A stretch of DNA of 64,000 bases, taken from contig NZ_JBHUIT010000031.1 of the NCBI RefSeq assembly GCF_042683045.1, positions 1 to 64,000 on the forward strand, in the 5' to 3' direction. Positions 8,673-15,428 of this stretch are shown here, one piece after another. The first letter of the stretch is position 1. Each line of letters begins with the position of its first letter. Both the position numbers and the translations under genes were made by a program. This DNA comes from Luteolibacter algae. Its GTDB lineage: Bacteria > Verrucomicrobiota > Verrucomicrobiia > Verrucomicrobiales > Akkermansiaceae. The notes under the pieces are model-generated. The model was not told where the DNA came from and searched no databases. It worked only from the letters and a program-made list of their open reading frames with translations.

Positions 8673-8771
8673 GTGTGCAGGCGGATCAGCGGCCTAGCGA
8701 GAGCTCGGTTTAGGCATCTGGATCAGGGAGAATCATCGACAAACAGCTGCTCATAGCCGACAAGAGCGGGC

Positions 8772-9119
8772 ATGAAGAAATCTTTTCCACTCACCTCTCC
8801 GAATCACAAGCCCGCCCGTGTGGTGGAATCTGTAAAGGCGGAAATCAGAAAGTATCTCAAGCGGGAACGGCGCAAGACCTTGCCCGAAGATGTGGATTTC
8901 TGGGATTTTGACTGCCGCGCGGGAAAGGCCCCTGAGACGGCGGAGGCAGTCCATGTAAGCGAACTAACCAAGCCAATTGACATAGCGGCACAAGAGGGAT
9001 GGGAAGCGGTATATATCGAAATTCTTGCAAAGCCGGGCCGTCGCACCAAGAGCCAGGGATCCAGCACCGATAATTCTGCGGCACCCAGCGAAGCAGAAGA
9101 CGATGAGCTGCCTCATTGA
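8772..9119 (+). CDS. DUF6172-family protein
   Basis: This 115-residue soluble protein matches the DUF6172 pattern: an MKKSFPLT start, VKAEIRKYLKRERRK at about 23-37, and a DFWDFDCRAG block at about 44-53. The last 30 residues are a low-complexity acidic tail. The function of the family is unknown. The strongly basic helix followed by a WDFDC motif could fit nucleic-acid or ribosome contact, but this is a guess. It stands alone, 100 bp after rsmI and just upstream of tRNA-Leu. Confidence 0.7.
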   Translation: MKKSFPLTSPNHKPARVVESVKAEIRKYLKRERRKTLPEDVDFWDFDCRAGKAPETAEAVHVSELTKPIDIAAQEGWEAVYIEILAKPGRRTKSQGSSTDNSAAPSEAEDDELPH

Positions 9120-9231
9120 GCTTTCTCCCAGTTTGTGACATTTCCTGTTGGTCTTTACTGGACGTATCGGATGAAACCGGATTGATTCTTTTTTGTCTTC
9201 CGGAAGGAAGGTCAACAGCTCCCAAGCAAAT

Positions 9232-9314
9232 GCCGCCGTGGTGGAATGGTAGACACTGCGGATTTAAAATCCGTTGCCCTCACAGGCGTGCCGGTTCGAG
9301 TCCGGCCGGCGGTA
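9232..9314 (+). tRNA. tRNA-Leu (anticodon UAA)
   Basis: The 83-base sequence folds as a class II tRNA. The acceptor arms are GCCGCCG and CGGCGGT (first pair G-U). The D-loop contains GTGGTGGAATGGTAGAC, and the anticodon loop TTTAAAA (anticodon TAA) is closed by CGGA/TCCG. A short variable arm TGCCCTCACAGGCG and the T-arm CCGG-TTCGAGT-CCGG follow. The 3' CCA is not encoded. Confidence 0.95.
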
Positions 9315-9435
9315 TTTTTTGGATAAGTTTCTAGCTTCCGTTCGGAGAGATATTCTCCCATGGTCCAAAGCCTGCATTGCCAGCAGAAGCTTTTGGAATG
9401 GAATTTTGCCGTTGAGCTATTTGCTCTCCACGCGT

Positions 9436-10032
9436 CTATCTTCGCTTTCTCCGGATCAGGAATCCGGCTACACCAACTGTCGCGAGTAGGGCGGTTGACG
9501 GCTCGGGGACAGTTGTTGTCAGGAAGGTGCCGGAAGCGCTTTCGCGCAGATCAGACGCTCCCCAGAACACATTCAATGGCTCGTCGGCTTCTTCCGGATC
9601 GAATGCGCCGCTTTCCCAATAGGCTGTCACAAACTTGTCGATCGACTCGCCGGGGGAGAAGCTTTCTCCAAAGTTGACAAAGAAGTAATCTCCCAGGAAA
9701 GAGACGCCCGTCGAAGCAATAACGGACCCTGATCCAGAAGGAGATTCCTCAGAAAAGTCATAGGTATCCACAGCATCCGCGGACAGAAGATGCGGTATGG
9801 AGAACCCTGGGTCATCGAAAAGCATCGTGCTCGTGAAGTAGATCGAATTATCGTAATAGGCAGGTGTTTCGAACGGGAAAACCCCTTGAATGCGAAAGCC
9901 CACGCTATTTTGCGTTAATTCAAATTGGGTGACCGTTATTCCTACCTGCACGACAGCACTGGCCATCCCTGTCAAGATTGAGAAAAATCCTACGCTAAGA
10001 AACATGGTGCGGACAGGGGATATAATCTTCAT
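9436..10032 (-). CDS. PEP-CTERM sorting-domain protein
   Basis: This 198-residue secreted protein has a signal peptide (about 1-26, ending MASA) and the C-terminal sorting tag VPEPSTALLATVGVAGFLIRR: a VPEP motif, a hydrophobic helix and an Arg-rich end. Such tags are cut by an exosortase (EpsH/XrtA-like) and the protein goes to the cell surface or exopolysaccharide. The central part is beta-rich and carries no enzymatic motif I recognise. No exosortase gene is in the window, so processing depends on a distant locus. It is monocistronic; the upstream region 10033-10170 is AT-rich. Confidence 0.85.
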   Translation of the reverse strand: MKIISPVRTMFLSVGFFSILTGMASAVVQVGITVTQFELTQNSVGFRIQGVFPFETPAYYDNSIYFTSTMLFDDPGFSIPHLLSADAVDTYDFSEESPSGSGSVIASTGVSFLGDYFFVNFGESFSPGESIDKFVTAYWESGAFDPEEADEPLNVFWGASDLRESASGTFLTTTVPEPSTALLATVGVAGFLIRRKRR

Positions 10033-10170
10033 CAGCGCTAGGGTGTTTGTGAGATTTAAGATGTCAACAATATTGAGTTCTCCGATGTCTGATTTATAAA
10101 TATATGAATATACATGATGAATACTTCAGAGATGTGATGAATTTGTCACGAAATTGTTAGAATGCTTGGC

Positions 10171-12300
10171 TTACTTTTCGTTGAATTTGATAATTCCATC
10201 CCATTGATCCGGACGGTCATTGAGAAATCGCTGTGTATGAGTTGTCAGATTTCGGGCGATGAGGTCATCTGGATAATCGGCGAGATGTTTTTCACAGAGG
10301 CAAAGAGCATTCACGAAGTCTCCCCGTTCAAAGCACTCCAGCGCTTTGGTGTAGGATTCCAGTGACGCCGGACACTGGGAGGTTGTCCAAAGATCCACCG
10401 GCTCTTGCCGGCCTTTCACGCGCACTCTCGCAATTCGCCGGTGGATCTGGCTTGCTCCCGTTGCCTGGATAAATTGGCCGCTGGCTAGCCAGGGACACGA
10501 GAAGGCTTTGGTCATTCCTTCAAGTCTGGATGCAAGGTTGACCGCATCTCCGATCACGCCGAACTCGGTGCGCTGCTCAGAGCCAATTTCTCCGGCCAGC
10601 ACTTCGCCGAGATGAAGACCGATGCCGATTCCGAGAACAGGTAGGCCTCGCGATTCCCAGTCTTGATTCAGCTTTTCCAGTTCTTCGATCATGGCCTTCG
10701 TCGCGGCCAGGGCGGAGGTGGCAAATTGCGATTCGTCGCCATCCTCCAGCGCTCCCCAGTGCGCCAAAATCGCGTCTCCGATGAATTTGTCCAACGTGCC
10801 GTTATGGGCAAAAATGATTTTCACCATGGCAGAAAGGTATTCGTTGAGCTGAGAGAAAAGCTGCTCGGGAGAGACTTGTTCCGAGAGAGAGGTGAAGCCG
10901 CGGATATCGGAAAAGAGCACGACGACTTTTCGTTTTCTCCCGGACGCAGCTTGTTTGTAGATGCTCGGATCATTCACGAGGGAATCGGCAACATCGCGTG
11001 AAACAAATCGGCGGAATTGATGATGGAGTCTGGAGCGTTCAACACGTTCACGGATCAGGTCAAAGGATTGCCCCGAAACGGCACCAACGAAAAGTGCAAT
11101 CGCGAATGTCCGTGGGCTGAACCAAATACCGAAATGTCTGGCGCACGCAAACGCCGTGAAAAATGATACAACTACAATGGTGACAGTGCTCAGTAGAATA
11201 ATGATTGGGCGGTTTAGAAAACGGATCAAAATTGCTGCAGACAGGGCTCCGGCGATACCAGACCAAAATATCGAGCCCGCCCACTCGCCGAATGGTCTGC
11301 TGACGAAGGCCCGGTCTAGGCCGCTTCCAATGGCCTGGAGGTGTAGCTGCGGACCCATCAGCTGACCGACTGGTGTTTGGTGATTGTCTTGAAAACGAGC
11401 GGTGGCCGGGCCGATGAGAACCACTTTGTCCCGGAAAAATTCTCCCGATTTGTATCGGTGCGTCCAAGCATCCGGAAGGAAAATACTGCTGATGGAAAGT
11501 GGCTGATAAACCTCATAGGCTTTGCTTCGATCAATCTTCAAGGGATCCACATCGGCTGCCTTTACCGCATAGCGGATCTGAGCTTTTTGAAAAGGAGCTG
11601 GTTTACCGAGAGACCGGAGGACCGAGCCGGCGATTGATTGAAACTCTGCTTCCCCAGCTATGGGCGCCTGTCCGTTTTCCTGTGAAAGCGTGCTCGTGTA
11701 ATCGATCTCCCGGATCAGTAAATCATCGGGATTGGGGCGAAAATTTACAAAGCCCAGCAATGGTGGTGGATCAATGGAGGTGAAGACAGGAGCTGGTTCA
11801 ATCAGCATAAAAGCATCGCCTTTTCCATCATTCGAACGTGGTGCGAAGACAGTCGCCAGCACGATTTTTCCGGGATATTTCCGTAAAACTTCTGCTAGCG
11901 CTTCGTCGGCCTCGGGAGTCGATGGTTCCGCCATTACCAGATCGATCACGACGAGCTTCGCCCCGGCGTTCAAAAGTTTTGTAGCTGTATCCGCATACAC
12001 CCGTCTGTCCCACGGAAAACGTTTGGACATACGGGTAAGGTTCTCATCGCTTTGGATAAGAGCGGGATCAAGTCCCTGTAGAGTCAGGCTCTCTTCATCA
12101 ATTCCCAGAAAAACGAGATCCTCGCGGGGACTGGGGTTATTCGGAACATATAATGCGGAATCACCCAATTTCCGGTCACTCGATATAATATGATCCGACG
12201 CCGGAGGTATGAATGCGACTAATGCAATCAACATACCTCCAACGAAAGCTGTTAATGCCGAAAGGTATCGGTTCTTTCGTGGCTTTATTCTTGCTCTCAC
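10171..12300 (-). CDS. CHASE2-domain class III adenylate/guanylate cyclase
   Basis: This 709-residue membrane sensor makes a cyclic nucleotide. A first membrane helix (about 13-32) is followed by a periplasmic CHASE2 domain (about 40-335, with FLGIDEESL and the KVVLIGPATARF end). Three closely spaced helices (about 345-415) lead to the cyclase domain at about 450-640. Both metal-binding aspartates are visible (LFSDIRGFTSLSE, DKFIGDAILAHWG), as is the transition-state Asn-Arg pair in VNLASRLEG, so it should be active. A ~60-residue tail (SYTKALECFERGDFVNALCLCEKHLADYP) looks like a short TPR. It is divergent from a beta-barrel and a FecR-domain gene, which fits an envelope-sensing module. Confidence 0.9.
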   Translation of the reverse strand: MRARIKPRKNRYLSALTAFVGGMLIALVAFIPPASDHIISSDRKLGDSALYVPNNPSPREDLVFLGIDEESLTLQGLDPALIQSDENLTRMSKRFPWDRRVYADTATKLLNAGAKLVVIDLVMAEPSTPEADEALAEVLRKYPGKIVLATVFAPRSNDGKGDAFMLIEPAPVFTSIDPPPLLGFVNFRPNPDDLLIREIDYTSTLSQENGQAPIAGEAEFQSIAGSVLRSLGKPAPFQKAQIRYAVKAADVDPLKIDRSKAYEVYQPLSISSIFLPDAWTHRYKSGEFFRDKVVLIGPATARFQDNHQTPVGQLMGPQLHLQAIGSGLDRAFVSRPFGEWAGSIFWSGIAGALSAAILIRFLNRPIIILLSTVTIVVVSFFTAFACARHFGIWFSPRTFAIALFVGAVSGQSFDLIRERVERSRLHHQFRRFVSRDVADSLVNDPSIYKQAASGRKRKVVVLFSDIRGFTSLSEQVSPEQLFSQLNEYLSAMVKIIFAHNGTLDKFIGDAILAHWGALEDGDESQFATSALAATKAMIEELEKLNQDWESRGLPVLGIGIGLHLGEVLAGEIGSEQRTEFGVIGDAVNLASRLEGMTKAFSCPWLASGQFIQATGASQIHRRIARVRVKGRQEPVDLWTTSQCPASLESYTKALECFERGDFVNALCLCEKHLADYPDDLIARNLTTHTQRFLNDRPDQWDGIIKFNEK

Positions 12301-12346
12301 TAGTGTTGTTATCTAGCAATTCAGCGCCTCTACAATAAAACATTTC

Positions 12347-13285
12347 ATGAAAAGCCGATTAATACTTATGTTTCTTGCTGGCGCATTCTCCGCGCAAGCT
12401 GACGTTCTCACTCCCGTTCAACGATTTTTTGGAATGGGGGGACAATATCCGGATTATGTGGATGAAGAAGCGAACTTCGGGGAATTTACCACAGAACAAG
12501 CTCCGTTTTCACCGGCGGATTCGGACTTTGGTGTTCAGGAAATTCTGGTAAAACGCGGGAGTTCCGTGCCGGTTATCTTTGATTTCGAAACCTCGGTATA
12601 TCGCACTGACAATGCACCTTCGAGCAGTGGGATTAACGATGATAGCTCATGGGTTTCATCTTCAAGCATGTCTCTGGGTTGGAGACCGCATCTGTTCAGC
12701 GGCTGGTTTGCCGATCTTGGGCTCGAGCAGGACTTGATCCGTTTCGATAATTCTTCCGCTACGGATTATGAGAACCTCGGGCTTTATCTTGGGGTTTTCA
12801 AGACGCTTCCGGATCTCGACGACACGATTGTCTTCGCAAGATATGAATATCAGCGTCTCACCACCGGTTCTTTCACTGATTCGGATTACAATGCACAGCG
12901 TGTCCGTGCAGGTGTGCAAAAGGTGCTCTGGGCGGCCCCACGTCACCAGTTGGCCGCTAGTCTCAGCGGTGCCTATGAATGGACGGCCACTCCGGAGACA
13001 CTTGAGAGAAACGAAATCGCGCTGGATGTGGCATATCGCTATGCCTTCACCGATGATGTCTACGCATTGGCCACAGCGAGTGCTTCCTATTACAACTATG
13101 ACTCCGCCGGAAGGGAAGATTGGGGTTATGACGTGGGTGTGGAGCTTATCTGGGAGCTGAACAAAAACTTCATGATCAATGCGTCTGTTTTCTATGATAA
13201 AAACGATTCCAATAGCTTGGCAGGCGCGAATGACTTCGAGGCATGGACGGGCGGTCTCGGGCTTGGTGTCCGTTATTTCTTCTAA
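12347..13285 (+). CDS. Outer-membrane beta-barrel protein
   Basis: The 312-residue protein has a signal peptide (1-18, ending AQAD). From about residue 75 it shows a regular alternation of amphipathic strands rich in Tyr, Trp and Phe, such as SMSLGWRPHLFSGWFADLGL and YAFTDDVYALATASASYYNY. It ends with LGLGVRYFF, the aromatic C-terminal signature of barrels inserted by BamA. The barrel type is not identifiable; something like 12 strands would fit the length. It starts 47 bp from the divergent CHASE2 cyclase and 36 bp before the FecR gene, so it probably shares control with them. Confidence 0.8.
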   Translation: MKSRLILMFLAGAFSAQADVLTPVQRFFGMGGQYPDYVDEEANFGEFTTEQAPFSPADSDFGVQEILVKRGSSVPVIFDFETSVYRTDNAPSSSGINDDSSWVSSSSMSLGWRPHLFSGWFADLGLEQDLIRFDNSSATDYENLGLYLGVFKTLPDLDDTIVFARYEYQRLTTGSFTDSDYNAQRVRAGVQKVLWAAPRHQLAASLSGAYEWTATPETLERNEIALDVAYRYAFTDDVYALATASASYYNYDSAGREDWGYDVGVELIWELNKNFMINASVFYDKNDSNSLAGANDFEAWTGGLGLGVRYFF

Positions 13286-13321
13286 TCCGCGCGCTCAAAT
13301 TCACAACTTACTGAGAATATT

Positions 13322-14188
13322 ATGAAACGTTACTTTCTTCTTTCTTTCGCCCTCTTTGCGATGAGCGGTGTGCATGCCGCTCCCCTGAAATCCGCTGAGA
13401 TCACCGCGGTGGTCAATGATGTCAAAATCAGCACGGATTCTTCTTCCGCTCAAACCGCGAGAATCGGTGAAAAACTTACCGTATCTTCTTCGGTTCTGAC
13501 CGGAAGAAACTCAAGAGCCGAGCTTACATTTGATGATCAGACAATTACCCGTGTGGGTGCAAATTCGATTTTCCGTTTTAGCTCGGGATCACGGGATATG
13601 GAAATTCAGCAAGGCTCATTCCTGTTGAATGTCCCAAAAAATGCGGGAGGCGCCACCATCCGCACAGCGACGGTGACGGCTGCGATCACTGGGACTACGA
13701 CGATGATGGAATATAGTGAGGGCCAATGGTTCAAATTCCTGGTGATCGAAGGCGTGGCTAAGCTCCGTAATCAGAATGGCGATACGATAGATGTGGAGCC
13801 CGGCAATATGATCGTCATGCATCCACAGGCGAAAAACTTTCCCGCACCTTTGGTCATAAACCTCCAAAAGCTGGTAAAAACTTCGAAGCTTCTCGATGGA
13901 AAATTTTTCAAACCATTGGGCGGAAATGCAAAGCAATTGATAGACCATTCCATTGCTTCCCAGCTGGACCGGAGACGCGTGGGCAAGCTGCTCCCCACCG
14001 GAGTGATTGTGCGTGGGCCTGGCCGTCCTTTCGGGAAACCTGATCGTGCTGGTAACAAGGGACCGAGAACAGTCCTACCCCGTGGCGACGGCCACATGGG
14101 AAATAATGGCTCTGGCCCGGGGAATTCGTGCATCGATACCCAGGGGATGCCTATACCCGGATGTGATATTTCCGGAAGCGACTTCTGA
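13322..14188 (+). CDS. Periplasmic FecR-domain protein
   Basis: The 288-residue protein has a cleavable signal peptide (1-19, ending VHAA) and a FecR beta-domain at about 55-165: the ELTFDDQTITRVGANSIFRF strand pair, then GSFLLNVPKNAGGATIRTATVTAAITGTT split over two strands, and FLVIEGVAKLRN. There is no inner-membrane helix or anti-sigma region, and no sigma factor gene is next to it, so it is not a classical iron-signalling FecR. The last 60 residues are Gly/Pro/Arg-rich and look disordered. FecR proteins of this type occur with CHASE2 cyclases and barrels in several phyla, which supports a joint envelope role. Confidence 0.82.
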   Translation: MKRYFLLSFALFAMSGVHAAPLKSAEITAVVNDVKISTDSSSAQTARIGEKLTVSSSVLTGRNSRAELTFDDQTITRVGANSIFRFSSGSRDMEIQQGSFLLNVPKNAGGATIRTATVTAAITGTTTMMEYSEGQWFKFLVIEGVAKLRNQNGDTIDVEPGNMIVMHPQAKNFPAPLVINLQKLVKTSKLLDGKFFKPLGGNAKQLIDHSIASQLDRRRVGKLLPTGVIVRGPGRPFGKPDRAGNKGPRTVLPRGDGHMGNNGSGPGNSCIDTQGMPIPGCDISGSDF

Positions 14189-14209
14189 TGGCCTCCTTCC
14201 GAATATGGA

Positions 14210-14247
14210 AAAAAGACCTCTGCGACTCATTCCGCAGAGGTCTTTTT
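14210..14247. terminator. Bidirectional intrinsic terminator
   Basis: The stem GACCTCTGCG/CGCAGAGGTC (10 bp) with an 8-base loop is preceded by five A and followed by five T. It lies between the convergent FecR-domain gene and the Lrp/AsnC gene and can terminate both. Confidence 0.9.
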
Positions 14248-14272
14248 GTTTAAGATGAAAGTAGCGCGTAAA

Positions 14273-14749
14273 TTACGGCGCGACAGCTAGACGATCGGTT
14301 TCGTTCTCACGCTCGAAAAGGAAGCCATTTTCCTTATACGTCTTCAGCCGGAAATGAGTTGCTGTGGAGAGAACACCATCCAGTGAGGAAAGCTTCTCCG
14401 ACACAAAGAGAGCGACCTCTCTGAGATCCGCCCCCTCGACGACGACCATGAGATCGTAACCTCCGCTGGCGAGATAGCATGATACGACTTGGTCGAACCG
14501 CGCGATACGCATTGCAAGGCGGTCAAAGCCGCCACCTCTTTCCGGAGTGAGGCGGACTTCGATAAAAGCTGAAACTGAAGTGTCTCCGATGATTTCCGGA
14601 TTAGTCACCGCATGGTAGCCAAGGATTGTTTGATCTTTTTCCCAGGTCGCGATTTTCTCGGCGACTTCGGCTTCCGTTGAGCCAAGCATCTCGGCCAGTT
14701 CTTTAAAAGATGCACGGGCTTTCCGACGGAGTAATGAGAGAAGTTTCAT
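14273..14749 (-). CDS. Lrp/AsnC-family transcriptional regulator
   Basis: This 158-residue DNA-binding protein has an N-terminal winged HTH (about 1-50: RRKARASFKELAEMLGSTEAEV). The C-terminal RAM domain of the AsnC family includes FDQVVSCYLASGGYDLMVVVEG at about 92-113 in two strands and a VLSTATHFRLKTYK strand near 130-143. Members sense amino acids or related metabolites as oligomers. No metabolic gene sits beside it, so the regulon cannot be guessed. It is monocistronic between terminators. Confidence 0.88.
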   Translation of the reverse strand: MKLLSLLRRKARASFKELAEMLGSTEAEVAEKIATWEKDQTILGYHAVTNPEIIGDTSVSAFIEVRLTPERGGGFDRLAMRIARFDQVVSCYLASGGYDLMVVVEGADLREVALFVSEKLSSLDGVLSTATHFRLKTYKENGFLFERENETDRLAVAP

Positions 14750-14845
14750 AATGAAAATGTGTTTTTAACGCGAACTGGCAACATCGTATGCCAGCAATGG
14801 GAGAGGTCAACGCAAAGGCGTTTCTGATTAAGAACCCTCCCAATG

Positions 14846-14874
14846 AAAAAGACGGCAGAGATTTCTCCGCCGTC
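14846..14874 (-). terminator. Intrinsic terminator of mscL
   Basis: Reading the minus strand, GACGGC-G-GAG / CTC-T-GCCGTC forms an interrupted 9-bp stem with a 4-base loop followed by five T. It starts 27 bp after the mscL stop. Confidence 0.85.
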
Positions 14875-14901
14875 CTTGGGTAGGGTGTGCTTGGCCGGGT
14901 C

Positions 14902-15327
14902 TTAACTCTTTCTCGCAAGAAGATCGCGGATTTCGGTAAGAAGGAGCTCTTCTTTGCTCGGTGCGGGAGGAGCAGGATCCGGCTTGGCCTCTTCTTTCTT
15001 GATGGAACCAAGAGCCTTTTTGACGACAATGAATACCGCAAATGCGAGAATGATGAAGGCAATCAGATCAGTGATGAATTGACCGTAACCGATTACCGGT
15101 TGCCCTGCTTCCAAGGCATCCTTGTAGGGAAGTTTCACGTCTGGATTGTTCAGGTTGAGATACATCTCGGTGAAATTGATGCCTCCGGTGATTTTCCCCA
15201 AGACCGGCATGAACAAGTTTTCAACCATTGATTTGACAACGGTGCCAAATGCGCCGCCGATGATGATACCTACCGCCATGTCGATAAGGTTGCCCTTGAA
15301 GGCAAATTCTTTGAATTCTTTGATCAT
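14902..15327 (-). CDS. mscL: Large-conductance mechanosensitive channel MscL
   Basis: The 141-residue inner-membrane protein opens a pentameric pore under membrane tension to release solutes during osmotic downshock. The N-terminus FKEFAFKGNLIDMAVGIIIG (about 4-23) and GGAFGTVVKSMVENLFMPVLG form the amphipathic S1 helix and first membrane helix. The second helix is FITDLIAFIILAFAVFIVVK (about 83-102), and the C-terminal helix ends EILLTEIRDLLARKS-like, as usual. Length is typical. Confidence 0.95.
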   Translation of the reverse strand: MIKEFKEFAFKGNLIDMAVGIIIGGAFGTVVKSMVENLFMPVLGKITGGINFTEMYLNLNNPDVKLPYKDALEAGQPVIGYGQFITDLIAFIILAFAVFIVVKKALGSIKKEEAKPDPAPPAPSKEELLLTEIRDLLARKS

Positions 15328-15428
15328 GATTATTAAAAGTTATTTGGGAGTTACAGAAACGCTGCCAGCAGATTGATTTCCCGGCAATTCAAAAAGCTTC
15401 TCAAGCGGGCGGGTGGCGGGAGGCAAGC

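Noticed and set aside
10134..10149. CRP-like site GTGA-N8-TCAC near the cyclase and PEP-CTERM genes
   Set aside because: The spacer is 8 rather than 6 bases and the site lies about 100 bp from the nearest start, so it is probably chance.
13322..14188. FecR-type anti-sigma regulator of iron uptake
   Set aside because: The protein has a cleavable signal peptide and lacks an inner-membrane anti-sigma region; no FecI-like sigma or TonB receptor is beside it.
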